NCBI GenBank assembly: GCA_022559985.1
Contig: JAFJTR010000003.1
Coordinates: 496,001-560,000, forward strand
DNA from: Parastagonospora avenae f. sp. tritici 18332-5
Lineage: Eukaryota > Ascomycota > Dothideomycetes > Pleosporales > Phaeosphaeriaceae
DNA length: 64,000 nt
Direction of reading: 5' to 3'
Every line of letters begins with the position of its first letter. Within the stretch, counting starts at the first letter, position 1. The notes below the pieces were generated by a model. The model ran no database searches. It was not told the DNA's origin and worked only from the letters and a program-made list of their open reading frames with translations. Shown piece after piece: positions 34,480 through 44,331 of this stretch. Made by a program: the position numbers and the translations under genes.

Positions 34480-36452
34480 ATGCCCGACGTAATCGACCCC
34501 CGCATGATGTCGGTCCAGCCGCGGATACGGTACAACACCATCGGCGGCATCAACGGCCCATTGGTCGTCCTCGATAATGTGCGTGGCATGGAGGACCCAG
34601 AATAAATGCAGCGGAAGCTTACGAAGATGGCAAATAGGTCAAGTTCCCACGGTACAACGAGATCGTGTCCTTGACGCTGCCTGATGGCACCGAGCGCTCT
34701 GGACAGGTCCTAGAAGCTCGAGGTAAGACATCGCCATATGGATTGAAGTTCGCGCTGACAAGATGACTAGGAAACCGAGCCGTCGTCCAGGTATACAGCT
34801 TCCACCACTTCTCTCATGCGCACGCATTCTGATATCACGACAGGTTTTCGAGGGCACCACTGGTATCGATGTCAAGAAGACCAAGGTCGAGTTCACCGGC
34901 CACAGCTTGAAGCTCGGTGTCTCCGAGGACATGCTGGGTCGTATCTTCGACGGTTCAGGAAAGGCCATCGACAAGGGCCCCAAGGTGCTTGCAGAGGACT
35001 ACCTCGACATCAACGGCAGTCCCATCAACCCATACTCCCGAGTAAGAACCGGCACTGGATCGCGCAGAGTTGGAGCTGACAAGGCCAGGTGTACCCGGAA
35101 GAAATGATCTCGACCGGTATCTCTGCCATCGACACGATGAACTCGATTGCGCGTGGCCAGAAGATCCCTATCTTCTCTTCGTCTGGTCTGCCCCACAACG
35201 AGATTGCTGCGCAGATTTGTAGACAGGCCAGTCTGGTTGGAAAGCCCACGAAGGGCGTACACGACGGCCACGACGACAACTTCTCTATTGTTTTCGGTGC
35301 CATGGGTGTCAACTTGGAGACTAGCCGTTTCTTCACCAAGGACTTTGAGGAGAACGGCAGTATGGAGCGTGTCACCTTGTTCTTGAACTTGGCCAACGAC
35401 CCAACGTACGTAATGCGGCGGCGGAAGCTGGTAGCGGCGACTAACTCGACACAGCATCGAGCGTATCATTACACCCCGTCTCGCCCTCACCACCGCCGAG
35501 TACTACGCTTATCAGCTCGAGAAGCACGTCCTCGTCATTCTTACCGACTTGTCTTCCTATTGCGATGCCCTTCGTGAGGTTTCCGCTGCACGAGAAGAAG
35601 TGCCTGGTCGCCGTGGATATCCCGGTTACATGTACACGGATTTGTCCACCATCTACGAACGTGCTGGTCGTGTCGAGGGCCGTAACGGATCCATCACCCA
35701 GATCCCCATTCTGACGATGCCCAACGATGGTATGTACATTCTCTCCTTGTCAGACTGACACGATGATTATTTGCTCTATACATGCATGGCTTTCAGAGTG
35801 CTAGACAGCTTCGGCTGTCGACACGTCATGTTGAAAAATGTGCAGGGGTTATGAGTCCTTGTCTATATCTTACAGCTTTTGCTCTGCATCTCTGGCTGCC
35901 GCGATGCTAATGTTGCCAGACATCACACATCCCATCCCCGACTTGACGGGTTACATTACGGAAGGCCAGATCTTCATTGACCGTCAACTCGACAACAAGG
36001 GTATCTACCCACCAATCAACGTCTTGCCCTCGCTTTCCCGTCTCATGAAGTCCGCTATCGGAGAAGGACGTACCCGCAAGGACCACGGCGACGTTTCGAA
36101 CCAGCTGTACGCCAAGTACGCCATCGGTCGTGATGCCGCCGCCATGAAGGCAGTCGTTGGTGAAGAGGCTCTGTCATCGGAGGACAAGCTGTCGCTCGAG
36201 TTCCTTGAGAAGTTCGAGCGCTCTTTCATCGCCCAGGGCGCTTACGAGAAGCGCACTATTGAGGAATCGCTCGACCTGGCCTGGTCGCTCCTTCGTATCT
36301 ACCCCAGAGAATTGCTTAACCGTATTCCTGCCAAGGTCCTCGACCAGTACTACTCAAGGAGTCGCAGCGAGAAGAAGGCGACGAAGGATACCCGGGACAA
36401 CTCGGAGGAGCAGCAAGAGGAACAGCAGGACGAGAACTTGATCGACGTCTAA
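34480..36452 (+). CDS. VMA2: V-type ATPase subunit B (Vma2)
   Basis: Seven exons: 34480-34578, 34638-34722, 34771-34790, 34844-35041, 35089-35405, 35455-35729, 35920-36452, total 508 aa, the normal length. Hallmarks: RMMSVQPRIRYNTIGGINGP, GVSEDMLGRIFDGSG, PIFSSSGLPHNEIAAQICRQ (nucleotide-binding loop of the B type) and DITHPIPDLTGYITEGQIF. It forms the V1 hexamer with subunit A and acidifies the vacuole. Exon 3 is only 20 nt (ENRAVVQ codons across G/GA). The last intron is 190 nt with a clear GATGCTAATG branch point, much longer than the others (48-58 nt). The Gln/Glu-rich C-terminus ends NLIDV. Confidence 0.96.
34771..34790 (+). other. VMA2: 20-nt microexon of VMA2
   Basis: Encodes the second and third bases of a Gly codon plus NRAVVQ. 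It lies between introns ending in CTAG and starting GTATAC. The Vma2 family has GNRAVVQVFEG at this place, so it must be included. Confidence 0.88.
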
Positions 36453-37596
36453 GAGTCAACTAAACATAGTTATGCATGTAGTTCTGAGTTTGTGATAGAT
36501 TACTGTGAGCGGCATCTATGAGATCGCGTATTTGCAAATATCTAAGCGTGCTGTGGCAAGTACATGATGCGGTTCCGGACCATACCACACCTTCCTCCTA
36601 CATCTCAGACGCCGACATGCACCCTCCATATCTCTTCCGACGCTATCTGGCACATTAAGCGCTTCAGGCCACACTATTGCGTCCGACGTGTTGTTGATAC
36701 ACTGTTCTGCGCTTTCACCTCAGTGTGAACAAGCACCGGTTGCCCATGCCAACAGTGCGTTTGCGCCGCAGCACAGCAAAAATTTGCATACCTGAAATTC
36801 CTTCCGACTACTGCACCATCTACCAGCTCTTCTACCGTACAACCAAGAATTTTCTGCTCTAGTAGCAGAAGACAGCAATTCCGCTCCCGCGCAAACTTTG
36901 TTAACAACAGACCAGTCCGTAGTCACTAAGCACTACACAATGAGGTAATATGTAGCGCACTTGTTATTTCGGTAGCGAATCTAGTCAATCTGCTACTTCG
37001 CGTTCATTGTTTTCGCATGCATTTGGATTACAGTCTAGGTTTTCTCTTCCTCGTCTCGAGCTTGACGGGAGCATCTCCTCTCTATCACTTCTTCTTCGGC
37101 ATCGCTTTGGCGCGCCAACATAGCCCGGACATTCTTATAAGATCACTTGCGCACCCTCGCGTACAGAACGGAGGGATCTGGATACCCTCACGTCTGCATA
37201 GCGGCTCAAGACGCTACCTTTGGAACCGTGGAACCTACCAGGACCCCAGCTTCGACAGCAATGAGAGGCCCATTCCAGGATACCTCCACACACTATGCCC
37301 AGCTCACCGGCATCAAGATACGTAGACCTGAATTACCTTGATACAGCACTGGAGCTTCGGCATTATTACTTGACTATGTGAATTCGATTAGCCTCCTGCA
37401 AGACACGTAGCAAAGCCCTGGAAAGCATGCAGCCTGTTTAGCCTCGACGAGCGAATCAGGCACAGGAGCAACACGATAGAACTATGGATCACGACAGGAA
37501 ACCGAATGCACAGACTAGCGACTACTAATCATAGGTTGGAGACTGCTAGAGACGACTAAGCTGGTACAATGCTGAGTGAGTACTGATCAAGAATAG
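36453..37596. other. Intergenic or 5' part of an unresolved gene
   Basis: Over 1.1 kb without a confident gene. One open frame (37017-37325) begins with a signal-peptide-like sequence (see findings). The upstream exon of the gene starting at or before 37597 should lie here but could not be fixed. Confidence 0.4.
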
Positions 37597-38228
37597 GTAC
37601 CAGACGTGCACCATCACGTTAAGCTTCGTGCCGGAGATCTCTACCGAGGACTGCGAAGGCCTCACCGGGGTCATTCGGAGCCTTGACCAGTTCTCGCTTG
37701 TCAAGGAGTTCGCCGAAGGGCCTTTGTGCTGGATACACGCGTTCGCGGCGGAGATCGAGAGCACCGAAGCCCGTGTCGTGAAGGTATGGCACCACCGCGG
37801 GCGACCGCACTTCAAGGTGCAACTTTGGGTCAAGTGTCGGGGCAGTGAGTTGATAATTCCACATGCTTTGAAGCTAAAACTGTGTACTGACGTAAACGTC
37901 TTTCAGGGAGGGTATGACCAAGCAACCCACTGTACACGTCTACCTGAACCACTCGGAGTCCTATGTACGTGGCAACGTGCAGTGGTATAAGCGGCCAGAG
38001 GAGACAGTGTACAGTAGGTGGTCGCTCAACGTGAGTTTTCTTTACCTACTGCCATTTGGTCACCAAATTTACTGACATGTCAAGCCGATTGAACCAGGAT
38101 ATGCGGAGGCGCCAGTACCACCCAGAGGGCCATTCCCTCTGTACGGGGCTCATCGTAACACGCTTTCGTACGCAAAGGGAGCTGGGGGTGGTGAGGGCAC
38201 GGGAATGGTAGGCAATCCAAAATGTGAT
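37597..38228 (+). CDS. Unrecognised multi-exon gene, 5' end not resolved
   Basis: At least three coding segments: 37597 to about 37833 or 37844, 37907-38030, and 38085-38228 (stop). The first begins after an acceptor (TACTGATCAAGAATAG) and reads QTCTITLSFVPEISTEDCEG...WHHRGRPHFKVQLWV. The second reads EGMTKQPTVHVYLNHSESYV and YKRPEETVYSRWSLN; the third PIEPGYAEAPVPPRGPFPLY. The strong donor GTGAGT at 37845 is out of phase with acceptor 37906, while the weaker GTGTCG at 37834 keeps frame, so the first junction is uncertain. No domain recognised. It is convergent with the gene at 38281. Confidence 0.45.
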
Positions 38229-38280
38229 ATGCTTCTTCTTCAATTCATTCGCTTACGAACACTATAGGCCCCTTCTATAC

Positions 38281-38760
38281 TCAACCCCTCCGGTCCTCCA
38301 CGTGTTCGCGCTCGCTCGCCGTCACCTGAGGAGGTTCTAAGGGTAGAGGTTCCTGCCTTCGGGAGCCTCTTCCCCCGCCCCTCATAGTTTCCTCGGTATG
38401 TGTATAAAAGTTCCCCAGTTTGTTCCACATCCAAGTCCTTAGGCCAATGAACGGCTGTTCGCCTGGCTTCGGATTCCACGGGTCTTTGGAAAAGTCGTGG
38501 AAGAGGACGCCGTAGACGAGGACGAAGCTGATCAAACTCCATATCACAATGGTGACTTTGCGGTTCCACCCCGGTCGTATAGCCTTGTCCTTGATACGGC
38601 GCTTGAACTTGCGCTCGAATCGGAATTGTTGCTTCTTCGTCAACTCGTCGAAGTTGGGCGGCCATTTCTTGCGCATGTGGAAGCGGTTGCTCGCAAAGTC
38701 GAAGGGCGGGAGGGTGCTCCTCTCCCGGCCAAAGAGGCGGCGGAACAAGGTCAACAGCAT
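38281..38760 (-). CDS. Conserved single-pass membrane protein (unknown role)
   Basis: Single-exon gene of 159 aa. Basic N-terminal half (FRRLFGRERS, RKKWPPNFDELTKKQQFRFE, RKFKRRIKDKAIRPGWNR), then one membrane helix (about residues 68-86, KVTIVIWSLISFVLVYGVLF), then an aromatic segment (FIGLRTWMWNKLGNFYTHT) and a polar tail. The pattern suggests a small organelle-membrane protein, possibly of the mitochondrial inner membrane, but I do not recognise the family. It shares a 255-bp divergent promoter with leucyl-tRNA synthetase. Confidence 0.7.
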   Translation of the reverse strand: MLLTLFRRLFGRERSTLPPFDFASNRFHMRKKWPPNFDELTKKQQFRFERKFKRRIKDKAIRPGWNRKVTIVIWSLISFVLVYGVLFHDFSKDPWNPKPGEQPFIGLRTWMWNKLGNFYTHTEETMRGGGRGSRRQEPLPLEPPQVTASEREHVEDRRG

Positions 38761-38919
38761 CGATTCGAGTGGCGGTCCAGCGACCGGACGTGTTGGTTTT
38801 GCGAATCGGCGATTTTGGTGCTCTTGGTGCCTTCCAGTTTCTCAACTGACGTTCTTACAGAAAAGTTGCGCTTGGACCACATAACTCTTGGCGGCCACAA
38901 GTTTGCGCCCAGTTGGGTA

Positions 38920-38925
38920 TGACTC
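38920..38925 (+). promoter_or_regulatory. Candidate Gcn4/CPC1 site before leucyl-tRNA synthetase
   Basis: TGACTC, the core bound by Gcn4 and its filamentous-fungal homologue CPC1/CpcA, lies 91-96 bp upstream of the LeuRS ATG. Aminoacyl-tRNA synthetase genes belong to the cross-pathway control regulon in fungi. A single hexamer is weak evidence. Confidence 0.35.
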
Positions 38926-39015
38926 GTAGCGCTTGGACAACATCTTTCGAGCGCCGCATACCCCACGTCCACCCCTTCTTACGCTTTCTATACTCTCTAT
39001 TATCGTTTCGGCATC

Positions 39016-42000
39016 ATGGCGGAAGCATCAGTCCCTCATGATGTGCCCAAAGATGCCGTAACTGCGACTCTCGATCTCCTCAAGCCACAAGAGGCAGAAT
39101 CGAAAACACTAAAAATCGAAAACACCGATAAGCGAGACACGCTGATCGAGGCTGAGAAGCGTTACCAGCAAGCATGGCAAGAGCAAGGAGTTTTCAACCC
39201 GGACGCGCCGTCTCTCGACGAGGAACCGTTTGACACCACCACACCCGACCAGCTGCACGAGAAGTACCCAAAATGGTTCGGAAACTTTGCCTACCCATAC
39301 ATGAACGGAACGCTCCACGCTGGCCACGGATTCACTGCATCAAAAGTCGAATTCACTGCCGGATTCCAAAGGATGGTTGGCAAGCGGACCCTCTTTCCTC
39401 TTGGCTACCACGTGACAGGTATGCCCATCAAAGCATGTGCAGACAAACTAGTTCGTGAAGTCGAGCAGTTTGGACAGAACTTCGAGCGATGCCCAGTGGA
39501 GGATGTCATCGAAGACAGCGTATCAGAGCCGCCCGCGCCCACACAGGCTGAGACCAAGACCGACATTACCAAGTTCAAGGCGCAAAAGGGCAAGGCTGCG
39601 GCAAAGACTGTAAAGACCAAGTACCAGTTCCAGATCATGCTGGCGCAGGGCATCCCTCTTGAGGAGATTCACAAGTTCGCAGACCCGTTCCACTGGATTG
39701 AGTACTTCCCGCCTCTAGCGAAGCGCGACCTGAACAACTTCGGCGCAAGGATAGACTGGCGAAGGCAGTTCGTCACCACAGATGCGAACCCATACTACGA
39801 CTCATTTGTGGCATGGCAGATGCGTAAGCTGCTGGACTTGAAGAAGATCATTTTCGCGAAGCGCTACACCGTGTACAGCCCCAAGGATGGACAAGCATGT
39901 ATGGACCATGACAGGCAGTCTGGAGAAGGTGTCGGTGTGCAAGAGTACACTGGTCTGAAAATGAAGGTCGTGAAATGGACAGACTCGGCCAAGGGGATCG
40001 AGAGCAAGCTTCCTGGAGGCGCAAGCGCATACTTCATTCCAGCCACCCTTCGACCAGAGACCATGTATGGCCAGACGTCATGCTTCGTCAGCCCCACGAT
40101 CGAGTACGGACTGTTCAAGGTCACCGATACCGAGTATTTCGTCTGCAGTCAACGCTCCGCACGCAACATGTCATACCAGCCAGGCATCTTCCCGAAATGG
40201 GGCGAGTTCCCACAAGTAGCCAGCTTCAAGGGCAAGGATGTCATTGGCACTATCGTCGACGCGCCTCTCTCGGTTCACAAGGAGGTCTACATTCTTCCCA
40301 TGGAAACAGTAAAGGACACGAAGGGTACCGCCGTCGTCACCTGCGTACCATCAGACTCGCCTGACGATTACATTACCTCATTTGACCTTGCTAAGAAGGC
40401 CGAGTACTATGGCATCCAGAAGGAATGGGTCAAATTTGATGACATCCTCCCCATCATTGACACTCCAACCTACGGAAACCTTACCGCAAAGAAGCTGGTC
40501 GAGGACATGAAGATTCAGTCGCCCAAGGATGCAGCCAAGCTCGCAGACGCAAAGGAGAAGGCATACAAGGAAGGCTTTTACAAGGGAAAGATGGTTTATG
40601 GCGACTTCAAGGGCAAGTCTGTGGAGGAAGCCAAGAGCCTGGTCCGCAAACAGCTCATCGATGCTGGTCACGCTTTCGCATACGCCGAGCCAGATGGCAA
40701 AGTTATGAGCCGAAGTGGCGACGACTGCGTTGCCGCTCTACTCGACCAATGGTACATGAACTATGGCACAGCAGCGAACGGTGGAGACGGCGAGTGGGCT
40801 GAGAAGGTGCGCTCCCATATCGAGGGTGACCTCAACCTTTACTATCCCGAAGCCAAGAACCAATTCTTGCGAGTTGTTGACTGGCTGAGCATCTGGGCTT
40901 GCGCAAGGTCTTATGGTCTTGGTACCAAGGTCCCATGGGATCCATCTGTGATGGTCGAGAGTCTGTCGGATTCTACCATCTACCAAGCCTACTACTCTTT
41001 CGCACATCTGCTACACAAGGACATGTTCGGCAAAGAAGTTGGACCTCTCGGTATCAAGCCTGAGCAGTTCACCGACGATGCATGGGACTACGTATTTGGC
41101 CGACGAGAACGCTCCGATCTACCCCAGTCTGACATTCCCAAGAAATCCCTCGAGACACTGAGGCGGCACTTTGACTACTGGTACCCGCTTGACATGCGTA
41201 CCAGTGGCAAGGACTTGATCCAGAACCACTTGACCTTCAACCTTTACGTGCACACTGCGATCTTCCCCAAGGAGAACTGGCCGCGAAGCTTCCGTGTCAA
41301 CGGACATCTCATGCTCAACGGCGAGAAGATGAGCAAATCTACTGGCAACTTCCTTACCATTGCTGGCGCTGTCGAGAAGTTTGGTGCTGACGCCACCCGC
41401 ATTGCGCTTGCTGATGCAGGAGACGATATCGGTGACGCCAACTTCGAAGAGACTGTCGCCAACAGCAACATCCTTAAGCTCTTTGAGTTGCGCAAGTGGT
41501 GTGAAGAGCTGGTGCGCGAGGCCATCTACGTTGCAGACGCCAAAGAGTATCTTGAGAAGAGGTCTACTGAACGCGTAAAGAACTCGGACGTCATACAGCG
41601 AAAGGCCGGAAGCAGCTACTTCCTCTTCGACGACATGTTCGAAAACGAGATGAACTTGCTAGTACACGAGACGTTCCAGCACTACTCTGCGACATCTTAC
41701 AAGCTTGCACTCAAGTCCGGTTTCTACGACTTCACATCAGCGCGTGACTTCTACCGCGAGGCAACGCGCGCTGCTGGCATTGGCATGCACGAGGACTTGG
41801 TCAAGAAATTCATCAAGATCCAGGCTCTTATGCTGACTCCCATCGCACCTCATTGGGCAGAATACATCTGGCTCGAACTTCTCAAGGAGACATCTACCAT
41901 CCAGAATGCGCAATGGCCTAAGGTCCCCGAGGCCAACCCTTCCCTCACCGCAGCTCGCGAGTTCGTCCGCCAAACACAATCGAATATCACATCGGCCGAA

Positions 42001-42559
42001 GGTGCAGCAGTCAAGAGGCTGTCGAAGGGAAAAGCAGCAAACTTCGACCCCAAGAAGGAGAAGAAGATCACCATATTTGCTGCGCAGGAGTGGCCGGCTT
42101 GGCAGAAGAAGTGAGCAGTTCCAACACCTACTCTAGCGAACAAGACTAACAAGATTTAGGTACATTGACCTCGTCTCATCCTCATACCCCGACCTCGACA
42201 TCAAGTCTCTGTCAAAATCGATCGACAAGTCTGAATCGAAGAAAGCAATGCCATTCATCAACGGTCTGAAGCGTCGTCTTGACAACGGCGAATCCAAGGA
42301 GACTGTTCTCAACCGTGAGCTCGCTTTCGATGAACTTAGCACCCTTCGATCCATGATCCCTGGCCTGAAGCAGACGATTCAGAAGTGCGTCGAGGTAGAG
42401 ATTGTCACGGTCAAGGACGGCGGAAAGGAAGGTACGATCATCAAGGAAGACGGCAGTCAGGGTGAGGTCAGGTCCGAGTTGCCACCAGCCGCGATGAGTG
42501 CAGAACCAGGAAGCCCAAGCTTTGCGTTCGAGAACGTTGAGGGTTTGGCTGTGCGGTAG
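39016..42559 (+). CDS. CDC60: Cytosolic leucyl-tRNA synthetase
   Basis: Two exons: 39016-42110 and 42160-42559, total 1164 aa. Class I signatures: PYMNGTLHAGHGFT (HIGH equivalent, about residue 98) and GEKMSKSTGNF (KMSKS, about residue 773). A CP1 editing domain lies between (TLRPETMYGQTS). Residues near 150-210 hold an Ala/Lys-rich insertion typical of eukaryotic LeuRS. The anticodon-binding and C-terminal domains follow and cross the single 49-nt intron (KK to YIDLV). It charges tRNA-Leu for cytosolic translation; no presequence is seen, so mitochondria should use another gene. Confidence 0.96.
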
Positions 42560-42810
42560 ATGATATGGTTGCCACGCATTGATGACTTCTTGAAGCACTT
42601 GTCACGAGCATGAGCTGCATAGTAATTAATACGATTCATGATTTGCATGTAGCACGATGTTGCCTAGAGGCTCTTTTCGTGACTATTCTAATAGTGGTTA
42701 GCCTCGTGCCTACGCCGCACGATATCAACTCCCACAGCTTTATTCCCTCAGATGGTTACAAAACCTTCCAGAGGATCGGGAGGATAGCCCCGGTGGAGCC
42801 ATCCCGCCAC

Positions 42811-43461
42811 ATGCTCCAACTCCGCAAGAACATCCTCTACCGCCTCCGCTGGCCCATCCTCTCCCCCCTCTCCCCAATCCAAATATCCACAGGCTCCATC
42901 TCCTTAACCTTCGACTCCGCCAACAACCGCACGACCAGCCTAGACACCTCCCGAACAACACTCGTCCCATTATTCTCCTCCCCTCTTGCAGATGAGAGTA
43001 TCTTCACCCCACCACTATCCCGCATAGACGAAATCTGCATCTCAGAATGCGCAGAAAAACAAGGCTACTATGATAGTCATGATTTATATGATTATATAGC
43101 ACCTGCTCCGTTGAGTATCTGCAATGACGACGGCAGACCTATCACGCTAGGCCAATTCGTCAAGGAAGTGCATGCATACTACCTCGCCAATGTGACTGCT
43201 GTCAAGGATAACAAGGCAGAGACGTACGGTGTGCTGAATGAAAGCGGTGGGCGCACGATTACCTGTGGAAAGCCGTATTTACCGGATAATGTGGGGTTTT
43301 GGTTTCATCGGGCGTTTGCGGTGGGTTTGGGGGAGAGGGTGAGGGTCAGTGTGGATGTTGTTGTTGAAGGGGACGCGTGGACGATGAGGGGGATGGAGGG
43401 GTTTTGGGAGATGCAGTTGAGGAAGGCCGGGTTGAATGAGATGGGGAGGGAGACGATGTAG
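42811..43461 (+). CDS. Hypothetical protein
   Basis: 216 aa from the ATG at 42811 (MLQLRKNILYRLRWP). The frame is open upstream to an ATG at 42610, only 50 bp after the LeuRS stop, so the downstream start is preferred. No domain recognised. Features: ISTGSISLTFDSANNRTT, an aromatic acidic segment (YYDSHDLYDYIAPAPLSICN), PITLGQFVKEVHAYYLANVT and GFWFHRAFAVGLGERVRV. The even codon character over the whole frame and lack of stops support a real gene. No intron visible. Confidence 0.6.
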   Translation: MLQLRKNILYRLRWPILSPLSPIQISTGSISLTFDSANNRTTSLDTSRTTLVPLFSSPLADESIFTPPLSRIDEICISECAEKQGYYDSHDLYDYIAPAPLSICNDDGRPITLGQFVKEVHAYYLANVTAVKDNKAETYGVLNESGGRTITCGKPYLPDNVGFWFHRAFAVGLGERVRVSVDVVVEGDAWTMRGMEGFWEMQLRKAGLNEMGRETM

Positions 43462-43703
43462 GTGATGGGCGTGTTGTGCGGAGTAGGGAGGTTTGTGATG
43501 AAATGCTGCTGGTCTCTACGACGGATGGGTTTGGAGTGTGCGTTGCTTGCTTTTCTCTTGTGAACAAAATTCCTCAGCAATGCTGAAGTCTGGTGTACCT
43601 AAGTAGTTCTATAACTCCGGCGTCTGACATATCTTGGATATCGATGAGAAGCTGTAAAAGTACCTAATGACAGAATAAGTCTCGGGGAAATTTGAGCTCA
43701 TCA

Positions 43704-44147
43704 CTAGCTACCTATGAAGTCAGTCCTTGTAGAAGAGACGCTTCTGTATAGACGCGCAACTAATACCCCATTCGCATCATGTGGCGGTGCACCATGCACT
43801 CCGAAGTACCACATCTTCGGAAACCTTGGAAGTCTATAGACCTTTGGAATTGCATCATGGAGTGCATTCGCACTAGAAGAATCCAGTACCTCGGCTGGCG
43901 ATCTCGACACGATCCATCGATGAGCTAGCGAAAATCCGGAATCACATGGAGCGAGACTCTCTGCCATCATCCAGTGTAAAGTAGTTGCGCATTCAAGGTG
44001 CCGAGGCATTCTTGCTAGCATCATGGAACCCTGGATTTCTATCCATTGCCTGGGAGTTGTGTCGCCGAGGCTCAACGTGTAGTGTGTGCAATGGCTTGGG
44101 GCGTGTGGAGTCGGATGTGTCTCCGTCGGTGGACGTCGTGTGGCCAT
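43704..44147 (-). CDS. Possible small hypothetical protein
   Basis: 147 aa from the ATG at 44147 (MATRRPPTETHP). No recognised domain. Segments such as YRLPRFPKMWYFGVHGAPPH look protein-like, but no codon bias or homology argument is available. Start is 184 bp from the start of the divergent monooxygenase. It could be a chance ORF. Confidence 0.35.
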   Translation of the reverse strand: MATRRPPTETHPTPHAPSHCTHYTLSLGDTTPRQWIEIQGSMMLARMPRHLECATTLHWMMAESLAPCDSGFSLAHRWIVSRSPAEVLDSSSANALHDAIPKVYRLPRFPKMWYFGVHGAPPHDANGVLVARLYRSVSSTRTDFIGS

Positions 44148-44331
44148 GATGAAGACTTTAGGTTTGGATGGCAGTTCAAAAGAAACCACATGGCCGCGTT
44201 TGGTACAGGGCGAGAAGTGGAGTGCTTCACCGACTTAGCGCCATACACGTCTTTTAAACGAAGTGCTTCGCGACTAACTCCCCAGACGACACTTCCACGA
44301 TCACCACACTCTCGAACAACTACGCGGCAAG

